Positions 7,870 to 15,348 of a DNA stretch of 16,337 nucleotides are shown here, one piece after another; position 1 is the first letter of the stretch, and the number at the start of each line of letters is the position of its first letter. The notes below the pieces were generated by a model. The model worked only from the letters and a program-made list of their open reading frames with translations, did no database searches and was not told the origin of the DNA. Source of the stretch: Bacteroidales bacterium UBA1035 (GTDB lineage: Bacteria; Bacteroidota; Bacteroidia; Bacteroidales; Dysgonomonadaceae); assembly GCA_002316835.1 (NCBI GenBank), contig DCEG01000040.1, positions 29,917 through 46,253 on the forward strand. The letters run 5' to 3'. Both the position numbers and the translations under genes were made by a program.

Positions 7870-9018
7870 TTATCGATTAATAGAGAAATCGATTACGTTT
7901 TGTATGGTTTTCATTTTGTTTTCGGTTTCACTCCACTCGTCTGTGGCGACGGAAGATGAGGTGATTCCCGCACCAGCGTATAGGACATATGATTTACCGA
8001 GCAGTTCAACGCAACGTAAATTTACGTAAAGGTTGGTTTGTTGGTTGATGTTTACCGGCCCCAAAAATCCACAATAATACTTGCGGTTATGCCGTTCGTT
8101 TTCCAAAATAAAATTGCACGCTTCTTGTTTTGGAAATCCACCGGTAGCGGGAGTGGGATGAAGTGATTTCAACAAATTATCGGTTTGTTGCCCGTTTATG
8201 GGTAATGAGAACTCGAAAGTTGTTTGCAAATGAATCAATTGTCCGGCCTGTATGTTGTGCGGTACTGACCTTTTATAATCGCTTATACCACTTTCTTTGA
8301 GGATAGTTTCAATAAAATCGGATACAATTTTCTGTTCTTCCTGCTCTTTTTCTTTCCAGGTGTACTCTTCCACCGGTTTTTCCATTTTGTATTGTGTTCC
8401 GGCCAACGATACTGTCTTTGCCGTGTTGTTTTCACTTTCTATCGTCAGTAACAGTTCGGGTGTGGCGCCGGACCAGCGGCCTGCTTCAGGTATCTGAAAG
8501 AGGTAAGTCATAGCTGTAGGGTACTTTTCTGAAAGATTACAGAAAAACACTTCGGTTTGAAAATTCTCAGTCGTTTTCGCCACTTTTATTCTGGAAATTA
8601 CAACTTTGTCTACCTGCTTGGTTTTTACAAGGGAGATGACTTCCGTTACATTCGAGATGAACTCTTCGCTTGATGTCGTAACCGGTGTGGATCGAATTAT
8701 CTCTTCTAACCTCTTAAAATTGTCACATCGATTTATTTTTGAGAAAATTTCATCGTCAAAGTCATTGTTTTTCAAAATTATATCGGGAGATATGAAAAAA
8801 GCACTGTCTCCTTTGGTATCGCTGAAAGGAATAATGATAAATCCCTGTTTTTCTCTAACTTGTTCCAAAGATGATATACGCTCCGGGTTCGACAATTGTA
8901 TAAATGTATAGATATCCGGAGTGTTTGGCAACCGATACGAAACAAATGGGATATTTTTATCCAACAAAATGCGAAGAAGTGTTTTCAGTTTGGTGCTTCT
9001 ACCGATTAGCGTGTTCAT
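7870..9018 (-). CDS. menF: Isochorismate synthase (MenF)
   Basis: Chorismate-binding enzyme that isomerises chorismate to isochorismate, the first committed menaquinone step. It has 382 residues. The catalytic domain shows DKVVISR with the likely general-base Lys K138, GATPELLL (184-191), SLAGTQ (205-210), HLQT (263-266), LHPTPATGGFPK (286-297), ERHNRKYYCGFLG (308-320), YVNLRC (331-336), and the C-terminal AGAGI (348-352) with EWSETENK (361-368). The anthranilate and salicylate enzymes are relatives. The men context and the LAGT and HPTPATGG motifs favour isochorismate synthase. The ATG at 9018 overlaps the upstream thioesterase stop in TGATG (one shared base), implying coupled translation. 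The N-terminal ~110 residues are poorly conserved, as in other MenF/EntC proteins. Confidence 0.92.
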   Translation of the reverse strand: MNTLIGRSTKLKTLLRILLDKNIPFVSYRLPNTPDIYTFIQLSNPERISSLEQVREKQGFIIIPFSDTKGDSAFFISPDIILKNNDFDDEIFSKINRCDNFKRLEEIIRSTPVTTSSEEFISNVTEVISLVKTKQVDKVVISRIKVAKTTENFQTEVFFCNLSEKYPTAMTYLFQIPEAGRWSGATPELLLTIESENNTAKTVSLAGTQYKMEKPVEEYTWKEKEQEEQKIVSDFIETILKESGISDYKRSVPHNIQAGQLIHLQTTFEFSLPINGQQTDNLLKSLHPTPATGGFPKQEACNFILENERHNRKYYCGFLGPVNINQQTNLYVNLRCVELLGKSYVLYAGAGITSSSVATDEWSETENKMKTIQNVIDFSINR

Positions 9019-9437
9019 CAGGCGTTATTTTCTTTGCGTTTTACAGGTAATATGGAGTTGGTCAGGCGGCAAATTGAAAGTAACTTTCCGTTTTTGTCTT
9101 CGATTCTGATTTCCCACACGTGTTTGTTTTTTCCTTGATAAACGAGTGTACCTGTGGCTTGTACTTTGTTTTCATTGGTTGACGCCACATGACTGCCGGA
9201 AATTTCAACCCCCAACACCGTAAAATCCTTGTCTATTACGGCGAGAGAACCCGCACTGCCAACGGTTTCGGCAAGCGCCATTGAAGCTCCTCCGTGCAGG
9301 CGTTTCATGGGTTGTATGGTTCTGTTGTCAACAGGCATAGTTGCAACGATATAGTTTTCTCCTATTTCGGTAAACTCTATGCCAAGATGGTCTATCATTG
9401 TATCCTTGCAAATATTGTTAAGCGTCTTTAAATCCAT
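9018..9437 (-). CDS. menI: Hotdog-fold DHNA-CoA thioesterase, MenI/YdiI-like
   Basis: Small acyl-CoA thioesterase, 139 residues from the chosen start. It closely resembles E. coli YdiI (MenI, 136 residues): ATMPVDNRTIQP, then LHGGASMALAETVGS. Q42, H48 and E57 correspond to the active-site Gln48, His54 and Glu63 of YdiI. Its expected reaction is hydrolysis of DHNA-CoA, the product of MenB, and the one-base overlap with menF supports that assignment. PaaI-type thioesterases are close relatives, so the exact substrate is inferred. The frame stays open to an ATG at 9521, but a good promoter (-7 box at 9519-9526) covers that point and the extra 28 residues are basic and low-complexity. I therefore place the start at 9437, where MDLKTLNNICK aligns with the family. 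Confidence 0.87.
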   Translation of the reverse strand: MDLKTLNNICKDTMIDHLGIEFTEIGENYIVATMPVDNRTIQPMKRLHGGASMALAETVGSAGSLAVIDKDFTVLGVEISGSHVASTNENKVQATGTLVYQGKNKHVWEIRIEDKNGKLLSICRLTNSILPVKRKENNA

Positions 9438-9518
9438 ATTTTGGTGGTTTTTGGAGTCCTGAGTTGAGAATAGCTTTTGTTGTCTGCGATTAAATCTGGA
9501 ATTACGGGTTGCAAAATA

Positions 9519-9551
9519 CAAATTTACAGAATAAACCCGATAAGCTGCAAA
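9519..9551 (-). promoter_or_regulatory. Promoter of the menI-menF transcript
   Basis: On the minus strand TTTG (9548-9551) is followed after 21 bases by TAAATTTG (9519-9526), matching the Bacteroidota form TTTG-N19-21-TAnnTTTG. Transcription should start near 9512, giving a leader of about 75 bases before the menI ATG at 9437. It sits directly after a hairpin terminator, as expected at a transcript boundary. Confidence 0.75.
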
Positions 9552-9552
9552 T

Positions 9553-9587
9553 AAAAACAGCGAAACTAAATTTGTTTCGCTGTTTTT
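9553..9587. terminator. Strong bidirectional hairpin terminator
   Basis: AAAAACAGCGAAAC (9553-9566) and GTTTCGCTGTTTTT (9574-9587) form a perfect 14-base stem with a 7-base loop. The arms end in A-runs and T-runs, so it can work on either strand. It would end transcription coming leftwards from the outer-membrane protein gene and its remnant, just before the menI promoter. Confidence 0.85.
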
Positions 9588-9611
9588 GTGAGTTTTATCT
9601 ATCCTGAATTG

Positions 9612-9852
9612 TCAGAATCTTTTACCAATCCCGCCAAGGTATATTTCTGTTATCCAATCTTTTCTCGATCTAACTTCCATCCGGCAGCCAAGCCTATACT
9701 GGAAGCATAAGAATAGTCTTCTTTAGCTAAATGGTTGTCCCTAAATTTAATTTCAATTCATTTTTTAGAGAATATTTGCTTGCTCCGATTCTGTTTCCGT
9801 CTGCCAAAATACAGATAAACAGGTTATTGATATTATAATAAGAATGACTGCC
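9612..9852 (-). pseudogene. Decayed remnant of a paralogue of the adjacent outer-membrane protein gene
   Basis: No start codon or full frame survives, but three pieces resemble the intact gene at 9869-10444. Piece 1 (9730-9762) reads NELKLNLGTTI and then hits a stop; the intact protein has NEIKLNLPMTI. Piece 2 (9659-9742, another frame) reads RDNHLAKEDYSY then ASSIGLAAGWKLDREK; the intact protein has GAGFGFALGWKYLSK. Piece 3 (9612-9659, shifted by one base in an A-run) reads DWITEIYLGGIGKRF and a stop; the intact protein has NWIGEIYGGAGR and ends SIGKRF. About 100 codons between pieces 1 and 2 are missing. The upstream part (9763-9852) is open but unplaced. It appears to be a tandem copy that has lost its middle and taken frameshifts. 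Similarity was judged by eye. Confidence 0.65.
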
Positions 9853-9868
9853 TTTTCACAAAATTCCA

Positions 9869-10444
9869 TCAAAATCGTTTACCGATGGATATGCCAACAC
9901 GGGGATAAGCTTCTGCGTCAGCATAGTCATTGTTGATGAAATTCCGTCCGGCACCACCGTAAATTTCACCAATCCAATTGTTTTTTGAGAGATATTTCCA
10001 TCCCAGCGCGAATCCAAATCCTGCACCGGTTATGGATTTTTTATTGTCATATTCATTCCCTCCCGGATGAGAATAAGTTTCCATTACTCGTGAATATACA
10101 GCACTGTTTGCTTCAATAAAAAATCCGGCGCCGGATTTATCCATTGATTTGTTGTTACCACCGAAAAACCAACGGAAATAGGGAGTAAACATAATTTGAT
10201 ACGGGTTTATGTCTGTGTCAAGACTTGCCAATACGGATGCACCTATGCTGATGTCTGTATTTAAAATTCGTTCATACGAGATTTCAGGAGATGATCCAAA
10301 AATGGTCATGGGTAAATTCAATTTTATTTCATTTACCGGAATATCTCTTGATATTTTCCAACCCAACACACGATGTGCCCGTTGTGCAAATAAAGATGTG
10401 CTGCCTAAAAGCAGAACTGATAGTAAGAGTGTAAGTTTTTTCAT
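9869..10444 (-). CDS. Predicted small outer-membrane beta-barrel protein
   Basis: The 191-residue protein begins with a clear signal peptide, MKKLTLLLSVLLLGSTSLFA, with probable cleavage near the Ala-Gln at 20-21. The mature part has alternating strands rich in aromatic residues and glycine (NEIKLNLPMTIFGSSPEISYER, FTPYFRWFFGG, GFGFALGWKYLS, WIGEIYGGAGR) and ends in Phe (VGISIGKRF), as expected for a barrel inserted by the BAM machinery. I do not recognise a named function. It looks like one of the uncharacterised Bacteroidota outer-membrane families, possibly DUF3575-like. It is followed after 16 bases by the apparent remnant of a paralogue, then by the terminator at 9553-9587. The gene upstream (metG) probably ends at its own terminator. 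Confidence 0.8.
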   Translation of the reverse strand: MKKLTLLLSVLLLGSTSLFAQRAHRVLGWKISRDIPVNEIKLNLPMTIFGSSPEISYERILNTDISIGASVLASLDTDINPYQIMFTPYFRWFFGGNNKSMDKSGAGFFIEANSAVYSRVMETYSHPGGNEYDNKKSITGAGFGFALGWKYLSKNNWIGEIYGGAGRNFINNDYADAEAYPRVGISIGKRF

Positions 10445-10535
10445 AAATATTGCGTTTTTAGTTCGTAATTGATCTTACATACTCTATAGATGCAAAAACG
10501 GAAAAAACGCTGCACCGGATTGTGTTAAGAAAATG

Positions 10536-10575
10536 AAAAAAGCCTGAAGAATGTTGCGCAATGCAGCTTTCTTCA
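10536..10575 (-). terminator. Probable metG terminator
   Basis: On the minus strand TGAAGAA (10569-10575) pairs with TTCTTCA (10545-10551) around a 17-base loop, followed by GGC and a run of six T (10536-10541). It lies about 45 bases after the metG stop. The stem is only seven pairs with a large loop, so the call is moderate. Confidence 0.5.
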
Positions 10576-10617
10576 ATAAGTGAACAAGATTCACGGCAAT
10601 TATGCGTTAAAAGAATT

Positions 10618-12660
10618 TTAACTGATCTGACTTCCCGGTAATACTTCTTTCGATGGTTCAATCAGCGATAACGAACCATCGGCATTTTCTGCCGATAGAA
10701 TCATCCCTTCGCTCATAATTCCGCGCAACTTTCGCGGTTCGAGATTGGCGATAAAGCAAACCTGTTTGCCTACCAACTCTTCTGGATTTGGATAATAGGC
10801 GGCGATTCCCGACAGGATAGTTCGTTTGTTGAGGCCATCGTCGAGCAGGAATCGAAGCAATTTATCTGCCTTCGGCACTTTTTCGCATTCCAGAACGGTT
10901 CCCACACGGATATCGAGTTTACCGAAATCGTCGTAAACGATGCTGTCTTTTATAGGTTTGGCTTTGTAGGTTTGTTGTTCGTTTGCCTCTTTGGTAGCAT
11001 GAAGTTTTTCTACCTGTTTATCAATTGCTTCGTCTTCAATTTTTTCGAAAAGGAGTTCCGCTTTGCCTAATTCGTGCCCTTCGGGCAAAAGTTCAAAACT
11101 ACCCAGTTTTTCCCAATCGAATTTATCGGCATTGATGAATGAGTAGATTTTTTTAGCGGAAAAAGGTAAAAACGGTTCGCTCACGATGGCCAGGTTGGCC
11201 ACCATTTGCAGCGACAAGTTTAAGATTGTGGCTGTACGGTTCATATCTGTTTTAGCCGTTTTCCACGGTTCGGTGTCTGCCAGATATTTGTTGCCGATGC
11301 GGGCAAGAATCATTGCCTCTTTTTGCGCTTCGCGGAAATGGTACGTTTCGAGATTATATTCAACCGCTTGTTTCACTTTTTGCGCTTCGGCAATGGTTTC
11401 GCGGTCGTAATCGGTGAGTTCACCAATAGCTGGCACGTAATTGTCGAAATATTTTTGCGTGAGCACCAGCGCACGATTGATGAAATTTCCGAGAACTGCA
11501 ACTAACTCGTTGTTATTTCGCGCCTGAAAATCTTTCCACGTGAAATCGTTGTCTTTGGTTTCGGGTGCGTTTGCTGTGAGCGCGTAGCGCAATACATCCT
11601 GTTTACCGGGAAACTCTTCCAGATACTCGTGCAGCCACACGGCCCAGTTACGTGAGGTAGATATTTTATCGTTTTCGAGGTTTAAAAATTCGTTTGCAGG
11701 AACGTTTTCGGGCAAAATATAGGAGCCTTCGGCTTTGAGCATAGCCGGAAAAACAATGCAGTGGAAAACAATATTGTCCTTCCCGATGAAATGGACAAGT
11801 TTGGTTTCTTCGTCTTTCCACCATTTTTCCCAATCGTTGGGTAACAACTCTTTGGTATTTGAAATATAACCGATAGGCGCGTCAAACCATACGTAAAGCA
11901 CTTTTCCCTCTGCATCCTCCAGCGGAACAGGAATTCCCCAATCCAGATCGCGGCTCACGGCACGCGGTTGCAAACCCAGGTCGAGCCACGATTTGCACTG
12001 CCCGTAAACGTTCGATTTCCACTCTTTATGGTCTTCCAGAATCCACTGGTGAAGCCACGCTTCATGTTCATTAAGCGGTAAATACCAGTGTTTGGTTTTT
12101 CGCATCACGGGCACACTTCCACTCAAAGCCGATTTCGGGTTGATCAAATCTGTCGGGCTAAGCGATGTTCCGCACTGCTCGCACTGGTCGCCGTAGGCGC
12201 GTTCGTTACTGCAATGTGGACAAGTTCCGGTAATATATCGGTCGGCAAGGAATTGACCGGCTTCTTCGTCGTAATATTGCTCACTCTCGATTTCCTGAAA
12301 TCCGCCGTTTTCGTATATTTTCAGAAAAATATCCGATGCTGTTTTTCTGTGAATATCGGATGTGGTACGTGAATAGACATCGAACGAAATTCCAAATTCT
12401 TCAAACGATTTTTTGATTAATTCGTGATACCTGTCCACGATATTCTGAGGCGTTACGCCTTCTTTCCGTGCGCGAATTGTGATGGGAATACCGTGCTCGT
12501 CTGAGCCTCCAACGAAAAGAATTTCTTCGCCTTTCAGGCGTAAATATCGGGCGTAAATATCTGCGGGAACATATACTCCGGCCAGGTGTCCGATGTGAAC
12601 CGGCCCGTTGGCATACGGCAATGCTGATGTGATGAGTGTGCGTTTAAATTGTTTTGACAT
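10618..12660 (-). CDS. metG: Methionyl-tRNA synthetase with C-terminal tRNA-binding domain
   Basis: Class I synthetase that charges tRNA-Met; 680 residues, the usual length for the long form. Visible features are the HIGH motif (HIGH, 22-25) in PYANGPVHIGHLAG, the zinc knuckle cysteines C147, C150, C160 and C163, the WFDAPIGY block (258-265), the KMSKS equivalent KISTS (332-336), and a C-terminal EMAP/Trbp111-type domain from about 575 (DFGKLDIRVGTVLECEKVP, then SEGMILSAEN). That domain strengthens tRNA binding and dimerises in other bacteria. The start at 12660 immediately precedes the conserved TLITSALPYANGP segment. It is a single-gene unit with its own promoter about 65 bases upstream and a probable terminator after the stop. 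Confidence 0.97.
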   Translation of the reverse strand: MSKQFKRTLITSALPYANGPVHIGHLAGVYVPADIYARYLRLKGEEILFVGGSDEHGIPITIRARKEGVTPQNIVDRYHELIKKSFEEFGISFDVYSRTTSDIHRKTASDIFLKIYENGGFQEIESEQYYDEEAGQFLADRYITGTCPHCSNERAYGDQCEQCGTSLSPTDLINPKSALSGSVPVMRKTKHWYLPLNEHEAWLHQWILEDHKEWKSNVYGQCKSWLDLGLQPRAVSRDLDWGIPVPLEDAEGKVLYVWFDAPIGYISNTKELLPNDWEKWWKDEETKLVHFIGKDNIVFHCIVFPAMLKAEGSYILPENVPANEFLNLENDKISTSRNWAVWLHEYLEEFPGKQDVLRYALTANAPETKDNDFTWKDFQARNNNELVAVLGNFINRALVLTQKYFDNYVPAIGELTDYDRETIAEAQKVKQAVEYNLETYHFREAQKEAMILARIGNKYLADTEPWKTAKTDMNRTATILNLSLQMVANLAIVSEPFLPFSAKKIYSFINADKFDWEKLGSFELLPEGHELGKAELLFEKIEDEAIDKQVEKLHATKEANEQQTYKAKPIKDSIVYDDFGKLDIRVGTVLECEKVPKADKLLRFLLDDGLNKRTILSGIAAYYPNPEELVGKQVCFIANLEPRKLRGIMSEGMILSAENADGSLSLIEPSKEVLPGSQIS

Positions 12661-12683
12661 AAATCGAGTTGCAATTCAAAAAA

Positions 12684-12711
12684 GTAGAGACGCAATGCAG
12701 TGCGTCCGTAC
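12684..12711. repeat. Palindromic repeat copy in the metG leader
   Basis: GTAGAGACGCA at the left pairs with TGCGTCCGTAC at the right: GTA with TAC, then a two-base mismatch, then GACGCA (12689-12694) with TGCGTC (12701-12706) around ATGCAG. It resembles a dispersed repeat with GTAGAGACGC ends that I recall from Bacteroidota and cyanobacterial genomes, slightly decayed on its right arm. It falls between the metG promoter and start codon, so it would be transcribed as a hairpin in the leader. Confidence 0.55.
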
Positions 12712-12725
12712 AGAAAATTAAGGTG

Positions 12726-12755
12726 CAAAGTTAGTAAAATTTACAGGATATGTAA
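12726..12755 (-). promoter_or_regulatory. metG promoter
   Basis: The minus strand carries TAACTTTG (12726-12733), an exact TAnnTTTG, with TTA (12753-12755) 19 bases upstream as a weaker -33 element. Transcription should start near 12719, giving a leader of about 60 bases that contains the palindromic repeat. Confidence 0.7.
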
Positions 12756-12796
12756 GGTTGAGGCTGTCATTTGTTTCGCAACAAAGAAATCTTACT

Positions 12797-13549
12797 TTAT
12801 TCCAGCCATTTCCTGAAATCAGCAGAACGGGATATACTTACCAATGCATCAGAATCGTTTTCGGGCTTAGGGTTCAGATCCACTTTGATGCGCGAGCGGG
12901 AATAAGCAGTCATGTTTGCGATGGCTCTAATATGAATAATCATTTTCCGATTGATGCGAAAAAATAATTTTGGATCGAGCCGGGTTTCTAAATTGTCGAG
13001 CGAAAAGTCCATCGGATACGATTTGTTTTGAAACGTTTTTAAGAAAACGCTTTTCTCCAAGGCATAAAAGTATGCGATTTCGGAAGTTTCAATACGCTTT
13101 ATCTTTTCGCCTATTTGTATCACAAAATTTTCTTTATACTTTGCTTCTTTTCCATGTATAAACTGTAACAATGCGTCGATATCGATATTGAAAGCAGACC
13201 GCAAATTGTTGTATTTTGTGATACTTTCCGACAGTTCCGCTTTGCTTATAGGCTTTAACAGGTACGATATGCTGTTTACTTTAAATGCTTTCAACGCATA
13301 TTCGTCATATGCTGTTGTGAAAATAATAGGCGTTTTTACATCTACTTTTTCGAAAATTGTGAAACTAACGCCGTCCGAAAGCTGTATGTCGAGAAAAATC
13401 AAATCGACAGTATTTTTCGATAACCATTGAATGCTCTGCTGCACGGAATCAATTTTTGCCATGATTTGCACATCGGGTTCAATCTCCATGAGCATTTGCT
13501 CCAGCCGGTCAGCTGCAATTTTTTCGTCTTCAATAATCAGCACTTTCAT
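12797..13549 (-). CDS. LytTR-family response regulator
   Basis: DNA-binding response regulator of the LytR/AlgR type, 250 residues from the chosen start. The receiver domain (about 1-115) begins MKVLIIEDE and has acidic residues E7/D8, the phosphoacceptor D54 in DLIFLDIQLSDG, TTAYDEYALKAF, and the conserved Lys in LLKPIS. The LytTR domain follows (about 140-250), with EIAYFYALEKSVFLKT, LDPKLFFRINRKMIIH and the C-terminal SRSADFRKWLE. An ATG at 13561 would add four residues; the later ATG gives the family's normal start and D54. The gene overlaps the end of the upstream kinase gene by 20 bases, so the two are a coupled pair. Its targets are not evident from the sequence. Confidence 0.92.
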   Translation of the reverse strand: MKVLIIEDEKIAADRLEQMLMEIEPDVQIMAKIDSVQQSIQWLSKNTVDLIFLDIQLSDGVSFTIFEKVDVKTPIIFTTAYDEYALKAFKVNSISYLLKPISKAELSESITKYNNLRSAFNIDIDALLQFIHGKEAKYKENFVIQIGEKIKRIETSEIAYFYALEKSVFLKTFQNKSYPMDFSLDNLETRLDPKLFFRINRKMIIHIRAIANMTAYSRSRIKVDLNPKPENDSDALVSISRSADFRKWLE

Positions 13550-14615
13550 CTTTTTCTGCATTTAACAAGGGTAATCTGGCAATATATTGGTCATTTTCTA
13601 TCAGAAAAACTGGAGTTTTATCAGAAATCATCAAATAACGTTTGATTAAATTTCTTTGTCCTAATTTCCCTGATTTATATTGTGAAATTTTTGGTCGCAA
13701 ATTGTTTTTTACAATAATTTCGTCGTTTTCGCTGTATATTTCAATCAATAAATTATTTGACTGATTCACAGTATTATGCTTGAGTGAATTCTCCAAAAGG
13801 ATCTGTAAAGACAATGGAGGAAGTTCCAAGGATAAATAATCCGAATTTACTGAAACGACATAACTTAGGTTATCACCATACCTGATTTTTTGGAGGAAAA
13901 GATAGGATTTAGCAAACTCCAACTCGCGACTAAGTTCAACCACAGGTTTGTCGATGGTTTCAAGAATATACCGGTAAACTTGCGAAAGTTTTTCGATAAA
14001 TAGCTGAGCCTTTGTTATGTCTGAGTTCATCAATGCAGACAATACGTTTAAGCTGTTGAACAGGAAATGCGGTTCGAGCTGGCTTTTCAAAACTTCAAAT
14101 TTTATTTCAGATAATTCCTTTTCAAGCAGTTGAGCTTTCAATCTGGCCTTTTGACCTTCGTTGTAATAAATATACGCTTCCAGAACAGCCAGTGCGATGA
14201 GATTAATAACAAATAGAATCTGAGTATTTCCCGTGAATAATTTAACAAAAGCCATTTCACCGGAATTAATCAGATAAGAAACACCCGAAAAAATAGCGGA
14301 CAGGACAACAGCAAAAACAACAGAGTAAGTCAACAATAACAGAACGCGTTGTACGCTCTTTTCCTTCCATTTAAATGTTTTGTTCAGGTATTGAATCATT
14401 ATAAGATTGAGGTAAACTATCAGGAATGTAGAAATGATGGATATTATTACCCCTTGAGCAAAACTATTGATGAAATCTGCAAAGCTGTGTTGAACATAAA
14501 ATCCGTTGAAATGATTGTATGTGATGATAACGATCTGAAAAATGAGACTTACAAAAACAGCCAGTCTTATGATAATGCGGAAAGGAAATAGTGTATGTAG
14601 TTCTTTGAAAAGCAT
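13530..14615 (-). CDS. LytS/YehU-type sensor histidine kinase
   Basis: Inner-membrane histidine kinase of the His_kinase (PF06580) family, 361 residues. There are four predicted transmembrane helices (about 12-33, 53-75, 91-115, 130-151) and no recognisable extracytoplasmic sensor domain. A short coiled coil (about 153-178) leads to the phosphorylation motif QLEPHFLFNSLNVLS with H183. The ATP-binding domain has an N box, LLENSLKHN (273-281). The usual DNG motif is replaced by VKNNLRPK, and the glycine-rich lid reads SGKLGQRNLIKRY, less canonical than GIGLxN. The partner is the overlapping LytTR regulator downstream. The signal sensed is unknown. Confidence 0.92.
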   Translation of the reverse strand: MLFKELHTLFPFRIIIRLAVFVSLIFQIVIITYNHFNGFYVQHSFADFINSFAQGVIISIISTFLIVYLNLIMIQYLNKTFKWKEKSVQRVLLLLTYSVVFAVVLSAIFSGVSYLINSGEMAFVKLFTGNTQILFVINLIALAVLEAYIYYNEGQKARLKAQLLEKELSEIKFEVLKSQLEPHFLFNSLNVLSALMNSDITKAQLFIEKLSQVYRYILETIDKPVVELSRELEFAKSYLFLQKIRYGDNLSYVVSVNSDYLSLELPPLSLQILLENSLKHNTVNQSNNLLIEIYSENDEIIVKNNLRPKISQYKSGKLGQRNLIKRYLMISDKTPVFLIENDQYIARLPLLNAEKDESADY

Positions 14616-14631
14616 GATGTTGATTGATTTG

Positions 14632-14639
14632 CAAATATA
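14632..14639 (-). promoter_or_regulatory. Candidate -7 element for the kinase-regulator pair
   Basis: The minus strand reads TATATTTG, an exact TAnnTTTG, only 16 bases before the kinase ATG at 14615. The nearest upstream TTTG is 14 bases away, closer than usual, and overlaps the T-run of the upstream terminator. The leader would be only about 10 bases. Confidence 0.5.
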
Positions 14640-14662
14640 GAGTTAAAACGGGACAAAAACAG

Positions 14663-14693
14663 AAACAGCAGCGGGAATTTTCCACTGCTGTTT
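14663..14693 (-). terminator. Terminator of the outer-membrane protein gene
   Basis: AAACAGCAG (14663-14671) pairs with CTGCTGTTT (14685-14693), with a further GGAA/TTCC pairing inside the loop. On the minus strand it is followed by a T-rich stretch (CTGTTTTTG). It begins about 10 bases after the stop of the gene at 14703-15308 and separates it from the kinase gene. Confidence 0.78.
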
Positions 14694-14702
14694 AGTAATT
14701 CT

Positions 14703-15308
14703 TTAAAACTCGTAGAGAATACCCACACGTAATGAAATGTAATTCTGCCGGAGTGCGCGAACATTGCTGTCAAAATTGAGGTCGCGCTTCAATGAATTAA
14801 ATTTTACACCCGGAGTCAGATGAAAATTCTTCCCTAACGGTATATTCAGTCCTGCCGCAAGCTGATATCCCCAGCCGTGGCCTGTGTCGCCAATGATGTC
14901 TCCCTGCGGATTATTTTCTACTTCGAGATGATTATACAACGCTGCGCCTCGCACGTAGTAACTTAGCGGAGTGCATCCAAGTGGATGTTTCCACTCCAAT
15001 CCCATTATATAACCCGTTTCTTCAAAATCAATTTCTTTTCCGGCAAAGGATTCATCGGCCGATAATTGATTCCAGCCCCAACCTCCATATAATCCCAAAT
15101 GAGGCATAAAGTTGTAATGAAGAAGGATTTCCCCGCCTAATCCTGTGTTGAGTTTAGCGTATGCCATTTTCGAAGTTGGAAAAGACACGCCAGCGTTCAT
15201 TTCCACTCCGAAATTTTTGTACGGTTCATTGCTGCACACACTTTGTGCAAAAATATTTGATGATGTTACAATCATCACTACGACTAAGAAAAATACATTT
15301 GTTTTCAT
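14703..15308 (-). CDS. Predicted outer-membrane beta-barrel protein
   Basis: From the chosen start the protein has 201 residues. The signal peptide MKTNVFFLVVVMIVTSSNIF has probable cleavage after FAQ (about 21). The mature part shows strands typical of small barrels: NFGVEMNAGVSFP, LGGEILLHYNFMPHLGLYGGWGW, YIMGLEWKHPL, YYVRGAALYNHLEVE, GWGYQLAAGLNIPLG, LTPGVKFNSL and a final ISLRVGILYEF ending in Phe. It resembles OmpA/OmpX-like or PorT-like barrels, but I cannot name a function. The frame stays open to an ATG at 15377, but a promoter lies within that extension (15349-15378) and the signal peptide would then be buried. I therefore place the start at 15308. It is not clearly related to the other outer-membrane gene at 9869-10444. 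Confidence 0.82.
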   Translation of the reverse strand: MKTNVFFLVVVMIVTSSNIFAQSVCSNEPYKNFGVEMNAGVSFPTSKMAYAKLNTGLGGEILLHYNFMPHLGLYGGWGWNQLSADESFAGKEIDFEETGYIMGLEWKHPLGCTPLSYYVRGAALYNHLEVENNPQGDIIGDTGHGWGYQLAAGLNIPLGKNFHLTPGVKFNSLKRDLNFDSNVRALRQNYISLRVGILYEF

Positions 15309-15348
15309 TTTTTGATGTTTTAAAAAATTAGTACTCAAGTTGATGATG

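Noticed and set aside
10458..10661. 67-codon minus-strand frame between metG and the outer-membrane gene
   Set aside because: It overlaps the metG end in another frame and spans the probable terminator; no domain or signal peptide is visible.
12770..12785. TTTGTT/AACAAA hairpin after the response regulator gene
   Set aside because: A short AT-only stem without a following T-run; too weak to call a terminator.
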